Below are positions 27,618 through 40,381 of a stretch of DNA of 64,000 nt, piece by piece (position 1 is the first letter of the stretch; every line of letters begins with the position of its first letter). The translations under genes were made by a program, and so were the position numbers. This stretch comes from Tulasnella sp. 424. Lineage: Eukaryota > Basidiomycota > Agaricomycetes > Cantharellales > Tulasnellaceae. Location of the stretch: the NCBI GenBank assembly GCA_019633425.1, contig WSUB01000052.1, forward strand, positions 1 through 64,000, written 5' to 3'. The notes beneath the pieces were generated by a model. The model was not told the origin of the DNA, ran no database searches, and saw nothing but the letters and a program-made list of their open reading frames with translations.

Positions 27618-30007
27618 ATGGCTTCAGAACCCAGTAAACGCAGGCGGTTTGTCACCGAAGTCGGGGATGACGGTGGCGAGTTTTTCGACTACTTCGACGC
27701 AATGCAAGAGAAAAATGAGACGGATATGGCGCGCGGTGTATCAGAAAACCTAAACGCAATGCTCACTTTCGTATGTCTACGCGTATACGGCTTGGCTTAG
27801 CACGTTCACTTGGACTAATGTTGGGCGCTCCGTCCCTACCAGTGTGGTCTATTCTTAGCTACAAACACTGCCTTACTATCCGCCTCACTCTCCCGATTGA
27901 ACGACGCCACACACCCTCTACCCTCGCGATTCATGCTATTGTGGGCCATTTTCTGCTTCATCTTGAGTATGATGACCGCTATTCTAGCGGCATTCTGCAT
28001 CTTGATTGGAAGGGAGTGGATCATAGATAACCAGAGAGATCTCACCTCATTGGAAGGAGAGAAATATGATCTCCGATGGGCAAGATATCGCAGGAGACTC
28101 CAGACGAAGGATAATCGCGAGATTGCCAAGCTGAGGGCACGGGCCCTGGTCCTCTTGCAACTTCCACTTGCTTGCTTTACGATCGGGTTCCAGGGTCTAA
28201 TATATAACTATCACGACAGGTTCGTAAATGAGGTTTTTGTGATAATGTTGATTCCGTCGTTCGTTTTTATTTGGATCGAACGGCGGATGAAGAACGATGG
28301 GCTCGTGACCCCTTTCAGCTCCATGGTATCCGGTCGGCGTCGAGGCGTTCAGGGTTCGGGTCGCGTAGGGCGAAAACGTTTCCACCCGCTCAATTTCGAG
28401 TTGACGTGGCAGGAGGTTGTGCGGAAGCAAGGGGTTGACGCGGAGCCCGCTGAAGAAGTGTTGATGGCTTGGGCGATCGTAGAAATGATGACGTCAGGCA
28501 ACCGCAACGCGCGGATCGCGGCGTTTCGGAACTTGACAGGGTTGAGGGACCAGCTTGCCCTAGATCGCCTTCATCACGGGGACAGTGAGCTACCGTCGCT
28601 GGCCATTTGGACCAGCGACTTTGTGCCCCTCTTCCATCTAGTCATCGTCACAGGTTCCTTATCATGGCTTTTCGACCCGTTTAAGCCCCGGGATGCCCAA
28701 GGCGATGCGGACGGCGCAAGAGGCGTTGAGCCAGCACACCACCGATATCCGCCCGAAGCTCAAGAAACACCAGTGAAGGAGCTAGCGCTACGGGAGTTCG
28801 CGGGCTCGGCTCAAAAAGCCCTATTCTACCAGTGGTCGCAAGGAGACGCTCGCGGTTCCGATCCAGAAGCCCTCGAGGCTGCTATTTCGGGCTGTTTCCT
28901 CGTTCATTGGTGCACAATTCCACAGGTCCGGCTCGACCATCCGTTGGTCGGCCTAGGTGGAACCCTCGACCTTGCCATGTCACTCCTCAAGTCTGCGGAG
29001 ACTTCTCCCCGAGCAGTAGCGCTTACGCTATGTGGACTCCGGACGATGGTTGGGAACGGGGCGGAAGAAGGCACGAGTGTAGACGAACAGCTGACGGCCA
29101 CGAATGCGATGCTCCGGGATTTAACGACGAAGTACCAGCAAGATCGTAGGTAAGTCTAAGGACGTGCCCAAATGTGATGAAATTAACTGGTGAATATTCG
29201 TCCACGAAGGACATTCGAAGGCGAGACTGCGGTACAAGGGCTTTGGGAGGCTTATTGCGCGCTTCTCCGGATCCCTCGAGGGCCAGCAGTGGTTGACTAC
29301 TTTGTGGATATCCTCGTTGCGCTGACGAGGCTCGATCAAACTCACCGTTTTGCGACGCCACAGGAGGTGAAACAAGACGCCAAACGGAGTCTCAGGGATA
29401 AAATAGGTCAGGCCGACAGGTGAAGGAAACCTTTTCGCCTGCCCAATAAAACTGTCCTGATCCGCCATACTTACAGCAAACGCGCAGAAGCAATATGCAA
29501 TAGTCTAAATAACTACCTCCGTGTGATTTTAGAGTCGCGCATGGACATGCGCGACAAGAGGGACGAAGCATCCTGGGTACTATCACTCGACAACAACCTT
29601 CCAAACGAAGATCCTGTCGATCCGAGATTGACAGGATCTCGCTCGTCCCTTTTGGAAATGATACGAGAACTAGGCGTCGCTGTGGCCGAAGGCCAAACAG
29701 GTGAGTTCCAATATGTGAACGCGCATCAGTCCTTGGCCGCCCTTCTGATCGAACGACGTAACTGGCAGGGGCAAATCCTCCTACGAACACTCCCGCTGAT
29801 ATTCCTACTGCGCTGGACCTTGCTGCGCAGGGACTCCAAGCTGCATCGTCGTCCCGGGCTCGACCTCAACATCAATCACTTCCGCCTCTCGAGACAGCGT
29901 CATCCTCGCCTGTCCTGCCCGAAGTTGTCGTCGATCCAGGGGTCGTCGAAGACGCCGTAACATCCGGCAGGGCCTCCCAGCTGCCTCAGGCTGTAGTTCA
30001 AGCCTAG
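27618..30007 (+). CDS. DUF6535-like membrane protein of unknown function
   Basis: Exons are 27618-27770, 27843-29149, 29210-29419, 29477-29700 and 29769-30007. Phases agree and give 710 residues. The first intron joins NLNAMLTF to CGLFLATNTALL, creating the first membrane helix. This N-terminal pattern (an acidic stretch, then a helix with GLFxAxNTA) is the hallmark I associate with the Agaricomycete DUF6535 family. Further helices lie at about 80-110 (LLWAIFCFILSMMTAILAA) and 160-205. The rest is soluble and helical. The C-terminus is Pro/Ala/Ser-rich and ends LPQAVVQA. No catalytic motif was seen. Family members are often multi-copy in Agaricomycetes; their role is unknown. Confidence 0.8.
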
Positions 30008-30634
30008 GTCGGTGCTTAAATAATGGTGAATGGAATCGAGCATGAGCGGAGCGAGTGTGATTTCCCGGTGGTTCTTCGATTCAAGCGGCATCCTACAATA
30101 GGGAGAACTTGAAGAGCAAAATTCAAACCTCAAGTTCTTCCGACTTGCCGATACCGCTACCTAGAAGCGTGCTAGCTATGCAGTTCCCGTCGTTTGATAT
30201 TGATGTGATCACCAGTCTCATATGTAATCAGGTTTCATGTTGCTCAGAAAGTGTGTCCGCGGTGTCTGGGGTCGGATCTATAAAGTGGTTCAGCCACCTA
30301 CTTTTAGCTGACTGGTGAGCTTCAGGGCCTCCGCGGTCGCACAATTCTGGACTCACTGTGCGGCAACGGATGCCAAATTCATCTCGGCGCTGCATAGGGG
30401 GAGACGGCTGAGTTGTTCTGTAGGCCTCGACTCTATATACGATATACAGGGGGTGATTGGAACAAAAGGAGAGGGAAGGGAGGTCTAGAATAACGGACTA
30501 CTCCTCTAATATAAAATTTAAAGGAAGTGATATAAGATTACGTGTTTTCCCGATTCGTACGTACAACGTTTCCAATCCCTTCGGCTATACATTGGGCCCG
30601 TAATTTGCCAAGCTGTTGTGTGTGTTTTTTTGTT
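30008..30634. other. convergent intergenic gap
   Basis: Lies between the 3' ends of the DUF6535-like and metallophosphoesterase genes. No coding signal seen. Confidence 0.55.
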
Positions 30635-33007
30635 TCACCACGAAAGCAGCCTCCACCAAATGAGCGAAACGACCAACAAAGGCGGCCACGCGGTCTGCGC
30701 CAAATCTTTCACCACCCTCAACCAAATCCTCTCCATGCTGCTCGCCAACGCGCCCATCGCCGAAGTCGACGACCCTCCTGTTTGCGGGAGCCGCAAGGAC
30801 ATCGAATCCAACATCAGACTTGCGGTCCGCCTCCACCCATGTCGAGCGTTGTCTCCATCCTTTAGCCACTTCTTCAACCCCGCACCACTAGCATTGTTTC
30901 CATTTTGAGACGACATGGACGCCGATCGTGGATGGAGTCGGGGAGAAGATGGAAGTCGTGGAGAGGATGGTGGGAAAGAAGGAGAAGGGGGCGGTAACAG
31001 AAGACCCTCTTCGATTTGATCGGGTTCGGAAGTGAATGGTAAAGCGGAAGGTAGTAAGCCTAGGGGAGAAGGTGGGAAATACGAGGCATTGGTGATGACC
31101 GTATCCTCATCGTCCCGCAAATAGAAAGTGGACGTGGGTCCCAGTAACGGGGAAGCGGGTCTGGAAGAGGGTCTGGATCGTGGCGTAAGATTCCCAAAAT
31201 TGGATTGAGAGGGCGTACGGCGAACGGATAAATGCGTCGGAGTCAGAGGCGGGTCCAACGCGCTGTTCGCCCTGATCGGCTGCAAATGCGCTCCACGGGG
31301 AGATCCACCCAACCTCGCCGTCGTCACCGTCAACGAAGACGAGGACGCCGCGCCGCCGCCGCCGCCCGGACCTCCACGCATCAACGTAGCGTTGATGTAC
31401 GCGATGTACGCCACACTGAAAAAGAAGAACGGCAGATACACAAACACGTACGCGCGTTTCTGGTCTGGTAAAAGACAGGGCGCGTCCGCTCTCCTCGGCA
31501 TCCCGCCTTGTGGCGTGTAAAGCGAGAGCAAATGGAACCCGGGCCTCCTGACACCTTCGGCCATGGAGAACGTCCGAACCGTGACTTCGCGGATGTCCCC
31601 ACCGGAATTGGAAGGGTTGTGATGGACGTAGTCGCAGTAGTCGTGGTCGTCACCGCTGAACACTAGGACGGGTTTGATGTTTTGCAAGACGAAGTTGGTC
31701 GTTTCTTTGCCGAGCAGGTTTTGGAAGCCGAATCCGGCGCCGCGGTGGATGGCTCTTGGATCTTCGCGGTTAGGCCCACATGAGGCGGTATTGGAGCGAG
31801 CGAGAGGTATGTGAGAGAGGAGGATGGATGGTTTGTCTGCTGGTGGCGGGTCTGAGTGTGTGTCAGGACAGCGTCATTCGTCAACGGCGGAAATCACCAC
31901 ACTCACTGCTTTTGACGGCCTTGACGAACGCTATGGGACCAGCTTTGGCACCTTGCCAGCTGTCAAAATCAACTTCCTCCGCATGCCGTCGATAATCCTC
32001 GTCCACGAGTCCTGGAGCGTCGATGGCGACGAACGAGTGATTCCCGAACTCGAAGACTTGCTGCTCGGGTCCGAATCTCTGTCTGAACCTTCGCCGGGCT
32101 TGACTTGAAAAGGATCTCTGGGAGCCTAATCTAAATTTACCGAACCCGGGGGGAGGGACAAATATGGAAGGTGGATGAGAGTGTACGTCAATACTCCGTG
32201 CGAGGGAACGTCGTGGCAAAAAGAAAGTTTGGGATTAGTTCACGGACCCGACGTCATGGTTTCCGGTGACATAAAAGAAATGGACATGGGGACTGTGCTT
32301 GAAAGTGTCGTGGAAGTGTTGATAGTACCGTTCATATCTTTGGGGAAGAGGGAATGATATCAAGGGTCAGCGTTGGGTAAATTCGAAGGGGGATGCGAAG
32401 CGAATCGCGCAAAGCGTGAAGCTTCGTCGAAGCAGAAGAGCGTACACGGATGCGCGCCGCACGGTACGTGGAGGGGTTTCTCTTCCAAAAAGAGTATATA
32501 AAAAGAACAGATCTCAACACTTACTCATCGTCGGTCATTATAGCGCGTCCCTGGTCCAACATATCTCCGAGGACGATGACCATTTGGGGGTTGAGTCGCG
32601 AGACCGCGTTCCAGCCTTTGCGTAGATTCAGTCGAACGAAGAATTCGCTCATTCGCGTGAAGAATCCTACTGCGCGTTTTGAAAAGACTCGGGAGTCTTT
32701 GAAGTGCGGGTCCGCGATGATCATGGCATGGCTTGGACTGGCGTTGGGGTCGGTCTACGAAGCGGGGGCAGGCGCGGTCCACGTTGAGGGACGGCACGTC
32801 AGGCTGGAAGGTACGTATCGCTGGCGCAAGGCTTTGACGCACCCTTTTGAACGGTTTATCTGGCCACCTGCAGTCACTCAGACTCCAGAAGAAGGTGCCT
32901 ATTTCGCACCAGATCAAGATAGCTATCCAGAGGAAGCGTAGGATGTTGATGGTCGTGCCGCGCGAGTACAGGCCAGAATGCCGCCGGCGCTCGCTGAAGA
33001 TGCCCAT
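30635..33007 (-). CDS. Cdc1/Ted1-type membrane metallophosphoesterase
   Basis: Family members remove ethanolamine-phosphate from GPI anchors in the ER (yeast Cdc1/Ted1, human MPPE1/PGAP5). Minus-strand exons are 33007-32843, 32754-32525, 32337-32248, 32130-31907 and 31851-30635, 641 residues with consistent phases. There is an N-terminal membrane anchor (ILRFLWIAILIWCEIGTFF). Metal ligands appear in order: MIIADPHF, VLGDMLDQGR, FYVTGNHDVGLGS, LLSHIPLARS and VFSGDDHDYCDY. The GNHDVG/LGS joint is made by splicing across a GTCCGT donor. After the catalytic domain come a hydrophobic segment (VYLPFFFFSVAYIAYINATL), a long Ser/Pro-rich region and a final hydrophobic stretch near the C-terminus. The Ser/Pro region looks disordered and lengthens the protein. 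Which of the yeast pair it corresponds to is not decided here. Confidence 0.9.
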
Positions 33008-33900
33008 ACGAGGCGTCGTACGTCTTGAGGGCGCGTCTTCGTCGTTCCTGGTGTACTATCGGTTGAGTTCGCTTTAGGTGAAATGGGACGCGGTGGCAGA
33101 GTCTAAGTAAAGTCTAGAAGAGTAAGGGAGTGATCGACGTTTTGTCGCTGGTCTAGAGTCGAATGTGATGAGCGGGCGGAGTTTAGTAAGCAATGTTCGT
33201 TTTAACGGAGACCCCCGACTGTATTCAATTCACCTGTGCTAGTGCGCCGGCGAACTAGTCTTCTAGTGCCATCTGCTCGCGCCCAATCAACTCCTAGCGG
33301 TGTTGCCCTCACATCAGCCCCCCCATCACCAGATGACCAGAGCGGTGTGTGTGTCCTACTGTGTTCGGATGCTGTCCAGCGCCCACATCGGACTTTCCCG
33401 AGGACGGGGTCTCAACTCATGCAGCATCCACGTTTGCAGCCACAAAAGCAGATCAGCGATGGAGCCCGATTCAGATAGTCGTTGCACGATTGGCATGGAC
33501 GGAGTGCTGAAGCCTTTTTCCGGTCAATTAAGTGAACCCCAAGCTTTACGGTACGCCGCACGCCGTCACGCCACGACGCCTCGGCTCGCCACTTCATAGA
33601 CCTGGTCTTGCCAAACTTGGGAGGGCCCCTTTGTCTAGAGACCCACGTCCAGAACACACGAAGGCAAAGGCCTTGAGAGATCGAAACTCCGGAATGAATT
33701 CTGGTGTCTGGGGTCCTCCTCTGTGCATAGTACATAACCACCCTCACCAATCGCCTCCTTCGATTTCTACGTATTCACCACCCGCTCCCCCTTCTCCCCT
33801 GACGACTTCCACGAATTCTCCCTCGCTCAAGCCCTCTCTCCCTCCGCACCACTTATAAAAACCCCTCTGTATATTGTTTCCCCCTTGTTCTTCGTCCTCT
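33008..33900. promoter_or_regulatory. divergent promoter region between metallophosphoesterase and dehydrogenase genes
   Basis: These 893 bases separate two outward-facing ATGs. On the plus side TATAAAAA lies at 33854-33861, about 45 bases before the dehydrogenase ATG, after a C/T-rich tract. No TATA-like word is evident on the minus side. Confidence 0.5.
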
Positions 33901-35170
33901 ATGGATAGCGTCAAAGCACTGGCTTCATCAACCAAGGGTTTCTTCGACATCGTCGGCAGCAAGGTCTACCCAGAGATTTACGTCCCTCCAAAAGACCTCA
34001 CCGGGAAACGAGTCCTCATTACTGGCGCCAACTCCGGTATCGGCAAGGAAACTGCCCTCACGCTAGCCAGCTGGGGCGCCGAAGTTCACCTATTATGTCG
34101 CGATCCCAAGAAAGCTGAGGCTGCCAGAGCCGAAATCGTCGCACAGACGGACAACCAGAAGGTCTACGTGCACATTGTCGATTTCGCAAGATTGACTTCA
34201 GAACGAGAGTTTGTCCGAAGTTGGGCCCAACGGCCTGCTGCTGAGCGTAAAATTGACATCCTCGTGAGCAACGCTGGTACGTTTTTTTGTCGATCAAAAT
34301 GTGATATGAAATGAAAGCTCAACTGATCAAACCTTGCTCCGTCTGACTTGATCAGGTGTCGCGTGCAGCCAAAAGGTCTACACGGAAGACGGCTTCGAGA
34401 TCCACCACCACGTTAACAGCCTCGCACACTACGCTCTCATCGTCCCCCTCATCCAACTCGGCTTCATCGCACCCGACTGCCGCATCATCCTCGTCTCTTC
34501 CTCCGGTATCTACGCCTCAAAGAAACTCGACCCAGAAGACCTCAACAGCGAAGACATGCTCGGGTCGCACAAGATCGGAGACCTCGCTGGATTTGAGGCG
34601 CTATGGCAACTGTCAGGTCGAAGTAAAGCGGAACAAGTCGTCTTTGGAAGGGAGCTCCAAGCTCGCCTTTCAGCCACCGAGAAGTGGAAAGACGTCACCG
34701 TATCATCGTGCCATCCAGGTAAGCTTTTCGCCCTTCTCCCTTGCGGCTCCCGTTCCTCCGATATGTGATTCGCAGCGCTGACTGATTGTGTCATGCTTGG
34801 CTCTGGGGTAATTGCGTTGTGTTGTCGTCTCGCGCGCGCCGTTCGCTCTTTTCCGGCCTTTGTCTCCGTTTATGGTTTAGGCGCTGTGGGAACCCCTATC
34901 TGGGAAAGGTCTGACGGAGTCTCGTACAACCCCGTGATGGCACGTTGGGTCAAATCGATGATATCTACCGTCGGTATCTCAGTACAACAAGGCGCCACTA
35001 CACCGCTGTTCCTTGCCACGAGCCCTGATGCTGTCAAGCCGGACGTACGGGGTAAATACTGGGAACGGTGTGGCTGGAAATGGACCCCGGCGTGGATGGA
35101 AGACGCCGACCTGAGAAAGGCGCTTTGGAAGAAGTGGGAAGAGCAGACCAAGATTACCTGCACGATATAA
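33901..35170 (+). CDS. short-chain dehydrogenase/reductase with altered catalytic Tyr
   Basis: Exons are 33901-34276, 34356-34718 and 34881-35170, 342 residues. The Rossmann fold is clear: RVLITGANSGIGKETAL (nucleotide loop), LLCRDPKKAEAARAEI, IDILVSNAG and RIILVSSSGIY (catalytic-Ser strand). It resembles the retinol-dehydrogenase/DHRS-like SDR branch. Where these enzymes carry YxxxK (usually YGRSK or YGQSK), this protein reads LSGRSKAEQVVFGREL: Ser212 (TCA, 34613-34615) stands in place of Tyr while Lys216 remains. Either the enzyme works differently or it is catalytically weak. The start at 33901 is chosen because it is preceded by a TATA box and begins MDSVKALASS; an upstream frame extension has no support. 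Confidence 0.87.
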
Positions 35171-35704
35171 TGAAGATGATGAAGACGACGACGACCCTAC
35201 GGACTACTTGATGCTGTGATGGGATTTTTTTCATTTCATTTTTCACGGCGAGCGACGACGACGGCATTCTCGTGTACGATATAAGTATCGGAGACGACCG
35301 CGGTGGAGCGTTAAATACCACAATCTGTGTTTTATCTTAAACTTTCATCTTCCTATTCGCTTGCCTTGTCTGTCTTCTTCTTCTTCTCCCGATGTGCTTT
35401 GTGGTCCCTCTCTCTCCCCATACTTCGTTCTTCCTTTCTAATTAGACCTGTGTAACTTGCTCAACCACGTGACTTAAGATGAAATCGAATCTATACCAAA
35501 TTCCCTTTCCTTCGGGGTTTTGATAGGCCTCCCCTTCGGCGCTTTCCGAGAGACCCCGGACCTGGTTTACGGAACTATTCAACCCCGTTTGCAGTACCTG
35601 ACCGCTTAACTTTGGGGCGAAAGACCCCGGTCGACCAGTGGCGTCGTCGAAACTCCCACGATTACTAATTTACTTTTTTCCTTCATCCTGGTTGTGCGCC
35701 GATC
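35171..35704. other. intergenic, no gene recognised
   Basis: 3' flank of the dehydrogenase and promoter of the helicase. It contains a short (TTC) run near 35375 and nothing else of note. Confidence 0.5.
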
Positions 35705-37799
35705 ATGCCGTCCCCCTCAGAGGGTTCAAGTTCACGACAATCTTCCCCAGTCTCAGTCGAAGAGGAAGATGAATGGAAGATGAAGGGCAGTGGAGAGGAG
35801 TCTAGCAGCGACGACGACGACGACGATATCACCCCCCATGACCGCGACATTCCAACCCACACTTCCCCATCCGCCGACGAGCAAACTTCATCCGCCGACG
35901 AACGAGAAGACCAAGATGAAGACGACGACGATGATGATGGTGATGATCAAAGAGAGGAGGAAGAAAAGTCGGAGGAACTCCCCGCGACGTTCGAATCCTT
36001 GGGCCTGATAAAACCCCTCTTAACCGCAATCGACCACCTGAAATACAAGAAACCCACAGACATCCAGCAGGCGGTGTTACCTGTGGCATTGGCCGGGAGA
36101 GATATCATCGGCGTCGCTGCAACGGTAAAGTCGCTCCCTTCTTTGATCTACACACCGCGTGCTGTGTTCGCCAAGCCTTTTCTCTAACTGACGACCCTCC
36201 TTGTGTTTTTTGAATATCTGATGACCTCATGACGGGTGAACGTATACAAGGGGTCCGGGAAGACTGCTGCATTTGCGCTGCCGATATTACAGAAGCTGTG
36301 GGAAGAGCCGAAGGGCTTGTTCGCTGTGGTTTTGACGCCGACGAGGTAAGTATGCAGGGGTGGCGGGTCTCCCAGGGACGGGGGGCTCTGTGCGTTTTTG
36401 GCCCGGAAAGGGATAACTCAGCTCATACTCAACTCAACCCGTTTGTTTTGTTGTCCGAACCTGCAGGGAACTGGCATATCAGATAGCCGAGCAATTCGAA
36501 GCGCTGGGATCCGCTCTTGAAGTCCGATGCGCGGTCATCGTTGGTGGGATGGACATGGTCGCGCAGGCTATCGCCTTGTCCAAGCGCCCGCACGTCGTCG
36601 TCGCTACTCCCGGGAGGTTGCAAGATCATTTGGAGAATACAAAAGGTTTCAATCTGCGGTATTTGAAGTTCCTGGTGGGTCGGTTCATTGAAAGCTCGCC
36701 AGTCCCGAATACCGGGGTTTGCGCTGACGACGATGGAACCCGACTCTTAGGTCATGGATGAAGCTGATCGCCTGCTGGACATGAATTTTGGTCCTGCGAT
36801 GGATAAGATATTCAAGGTTTTGCCAAAGGATCGGCGGACGTACCTCTTTTCGGCAACCATGACGACTAGAGTCGAAAAGCTGCAACGAGCGAGCTTGTCC
36901 AACCCGGCTCGGGTGGAAGTAAATCACAAGTGCGCGCAGATCCTTTGCCTTGTTTGAATCACGGTTTATTAGGCTGAATTTCTGGGACTTCGCGCAGATA
37001 CTCGACAGTTTCGACCTTGCTGCAACACTACATCTTCATCCCGCTCACCCACAAAGACGCCTACCTCGTCCACCTCGTCAACGAACTCGCTCAAAATTCC
37101 ATGATCATCTTCACTCGGACCGTGCAGGATTCGCAACGCCTCGCGCTCGTCCTGCGTAAACTCGGCTTCCCGGCTATCCCGATTCACGGCAAGCTCAGTC
37201 AGGAATCTCGATTGGGCGCGTTGAATAAATTCAGATCCGGCGGGAGGAGCATCCTCGTCGCTACGGACGTTGCGAGTAGAGGGTTGGACATCCCCGCTGT
37301 CGACGTGGTCATCAACTTCGACATCCCGACGTACTCCAAGGACTACATCCACCGAGTCGGGCGGACGGCTCGTGCGGGTCGGTCAGGTAAAGCCATCACG
37401 CTCGTCACGCAGTACGACGTCGAGCTGTTCCAGCGGATCGAGGGGGTGATCGAGAAGAAGATGGTCGAGTTCGTGGTGGATAAAGAGCAGGTGATGTTGT
37501 TGAAGGAGAGAGTGGCCGAGGCGAATCGCGCGACGGTTATTGAGATGAAGGAGGATCGCGAAGCTGGGGGTGGGTTGTATGGGACCAAGAGGAAGCGGGA
37601 GGATGGGGAGGGTGCGGGTGCGGGGAAGTTGAGGGATAATATGGATCGGGATGATGACGAGTATCAGGCTGGAGCCAGTAGGCGATCGAGAGGACGGGGG
37701 GGGCGGGGGATGGTGCGAGGGGGAAGGGGCGGAAGAGGAGGCGGAAGAGGAGGAGGCGGAAGAGGAGGAGGAAGAGGTCGAGGCAGAGGAAGACGGTGA
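35705..37799 (+). CDS. RRP3: DEAD-box RNA helicase, RRP3/DDX47 type
   Basis: ATP-dependent RNA helicase for pre-18S rRNA processing in the nucleolus. Exons are 35705-36124, 36251-36345, 36467-36674, 36751-36929 and 36998-37799, 567 residues. The N-terminus is very acidic (runs of Asp and Glu). Motifs in order: F..LGL with KKPTDIQ (Q motif), AATGSGKT (I, split by intron 1), PTRELAYQ (Ia), VATPGR (Ib), [10 protein letters not shown] (II), FSATM (III), IIFTRT (IV), [12 protein letters not shown] (V) and [13 protein letters not shown] (VI). The C-terminus is basic and ends in an RGG/GGR-rich tail of about 45 residues. All catalytic residues are present. Assignment to RRP3 rather than another DEAD-box family rests on [22 protein letters not shown] and overall size. 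Confidence 0.92.
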
Positions 37800-38378
37800 T
37801 TGACTTGGTGGTCGCTTTCCGTTCTTGTAACCTTTCGTTGACGTCTCATTCGTTCACCTCTTAACGTGGACTATATTTGCTACTTTTATCGATGGATACA
37901 CTTCATTTCATGAGATTTGTACCGTTACAAGTTATCTCCTGCATGCGTAGAGAAGAATGAATGCCACATATATCGGATCTTAGTCCGTTGCATGATGACT
38001 AACTATGGTCGTAAAATGAGCGTGGGTCGTCGGTGGGGCCGGGCGTGCGGCATCATGATCCGACACCCTAAACGCTCGTGAACTAATCGTGCCCGTGATA
38101 CTGTGGCTGCTTCTAAAAGTGAGTATACACTCTTGACAATCAGCCAATAGCTTACAAGCACTCTGGCGCGCCAAAAATGCGGAACATCACTCGGTTGGTT
38201 GCTTCTTTCAACTACAGAGATCGCAGCGAGATAATGGATGTGCTGGGGCCGACCCGATGGACTGGATGCTCATGACTTAATCGAAAGGAGGAAGTAGTAA
38301 CCCGCGAACCAAGACGCATGTATATACCGCTTTCCTAATAATATACAGGCATCACGCCAGCCGATGCTCGACAGTAAC
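37800..38378. other. 3' flank shared by the F-box copies
   Basis: After the helicase 3' UTR, from about 37980 the sequence is repeated downstream of F3, F4 and F5 as well. It includes a 28-codon block listed separately. Confidence 0.6.
37995..38081 (+). repeat. conserved 28-codon block, copy 1
   Basis: ATG-to-stop frame MTNYGRKMSVGRRWGRACG and so on, in the 3' flank of F1 on the opposite strand. The same frame, with the stop at the same place in three of four copies, recurs at 42664, 50992 and 57905. Coding status is not shown. Confidence 0.4.
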
Positions 38379-39941
38379 TTAAGAAACAGAGAATTGCAGA
38401 GCTTCGCGACATCCGCAATTGCAGGGTACTAGAGCGTACTCGATGTCAACCAAAGAGGGACAGCTTTCTCGCAACATCTGCACTAAGACATCCCAATCTT
38501 CGACTGGGGGGTCCTGCCGAGCAATCGCGCTACCCGTACCGTTGTCGAAGTCGAGGGACACGTCGTCGGAAGGGCTAAGAAACCAGGACCGAGGGTGAAG
38601 CAACGTGGAGACGTCCAGGAACTTCACTGAACGGAGATGTCGAAAAGACGACATCTCATCCAAGAGCTATTGATCACGGTTGAAGTACTAATCCTTTCAT
38701 CATCGTCGCGGAGGTTAGGGAGAGGGGATGACTTACAATTTGGGCCAGGAGGTGTCCTCCCACAGTGATTGTTAAGTCTTGAAGTTCAGGTAGATGACGA
38801 GCCAGGACCTGGAGCGTCGTTCGGACTGAGCGAGGAGGCCATGGATTACGGAACCACGTTGTGAATTTGGTAATGGGGGCAGTGGAGAGTGAGAGCTTCT
38901 GGACAAGCTGCTCGTCCAATGGTAGGTTTTCGCTTCCGGGTTCATGGTCAAATTATACGACGGGTCGACCTGGAATAATCGCTGCTGCATCTGACAGCGT
39001 CGCTCTCAACGATTTCAGGTTCGGAATATCTCCCTCCTCCAAGCCCGACCATCTCCCTCCATCCGTCGCGTAGAGCTCCAAATTCTCCAATCCGGGTAGA
39101 GCGCGAAGTAGAGGAACGGCTTTCGACGATTCATAAGATGTAACAAGAATCAAGCGAGTCAAGGGCATCTTCGAAACGGATGTTCTGATTGGCTCCCAGA
39201 TCGGATTGAACGCCCAGTCGTCGCAGTTTGTGAACTCGAGTTCGCGGATGTTGGTGGCGTTGGTGAAAATGTAAATCGCTCTTCGGAAGGATTCTGTTTC
39301 GGTGGCAGTGAGGTCGTCCCATGGGCGACGTAACGTTGAAATCTTTTGAACATACAGTTTGATTTTCTTCTTCCTAGACCGATCACGGTCGTCCGGCATC
39401 AGGGGGCCACGGTAGCTCACGATGCAGGAAATGAGTTCCGGACGCTCTGAAAGCGTTCGGTGAAGGCGGTCACTCCGGGAGTAAATCGATGGCCGTTGAT
39501 AGAGCGTGTTGATGTGGCGGTATTGAGTTACTTCGAGCAGCGAGTGGAGATACCGACAGGTTTGGAGAAGGCGGGCTCTGTCCGTCACGCTCAGGTGATT
39601 GGCGATGATGAAGAGGAGTTCATCTGGGAGTTCAACGAGTTGCGACGGCTTCTGGGGCTCCAGTGGTGGGTCTGTAACAGTCGTGTTGATGCGAGGTGAC
39701 TCTTTAACCCCGACTCTGGGACGAATAATTTTCGAAATAAAGGGGAAAAGCTCAAGGGCTTTACGTCCCGCCTGAGAAAGATTGAACGTATGATTAGGAC
39801 GGTGTCAGCGCGGAGTCGGGCAGTCTGCTCTGCGTACCATGATCGGGGAGACGTGAGCTGGCTTTGGTGGTTGAAACGGAGGGGGAAGTCGGTGATGTCC
39901 GGAATCCGAACACGCGGGGGATGTGTGGTAAATGACCGCAT
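38379..39941 (-). pseudogene. F-box protein copy F1, broken
   Basis: Homologous end to end to intact F2 (40382-41906). Relative to F2, one base is lost near 39893 (PDITDFPLRF where F2 has PDITNFPSPF), shifting the N-terminal frame. A TAA at 38953-38955 ends the body after GRPVV, where F2 continues. The F-box (LVELPDELLFIIANHLSVTD), the intron donor GTAAGT and the last exon (FRHLRSVKFLDVSTLLHPRS) are otherwise well kept, so decay looks recent. A shorter protein from an internal start cannot be excluded. Confidence 0.75.
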
Positions 39942-40381
39942 GTATCTAGGCCATGTTTGAATTCGGAAAAAGTAGGTAGTTCTCTCAGCGGAAATCAGGC
40001 CGATTAGGACATTTTAGCAGGGAATGATCGCATCGTGTTCCGGCTTTGGAGCATCCCGAACATTGCCTGCGGTTTCTCACACATTACCGCCGTGTTCAGG
40101 AACCGGAACATCGTGCACGCGCCAGGACTGCTGCACCAATGCGACTGTCTTATCCATTGAAGCAACGTACAGAGATCGCAGGGAGATAATCGAAGTACTG
40201 AGGTGCACTGGCGCCCGGCGCGGTGGGTTAGATGCTCATATTTTGATCGAAAGGCCGGGAAGAGGTAGCCGTCAACCAAGACGTATGGATACACCGCTTT
40301 ACCAATAATATACAGGTATCACACCGGCTGATGTTCAACGATAACCTGAGAAACAGGGAAGTCCAGAGCTGGGCGACATCC
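39942..40381. other. spacer between F1 and F2
   Basis: It matches the sequence upstream of F2 (41907-42160), including words such as GAATGATCGCATCGTGTTCC. This shows F1 and F2 arose as a tandem duplication of about 2 kb. It lacks the 28-codon block. Confidence 0.6.

Noticed and set aside
35800..35960. Asp/Glu-rich repeat as a possible microsatellite feature
   Set aside because: It is the acidic N-terminus of the RRP3-type helicase and is normal for nucleolar proteins.
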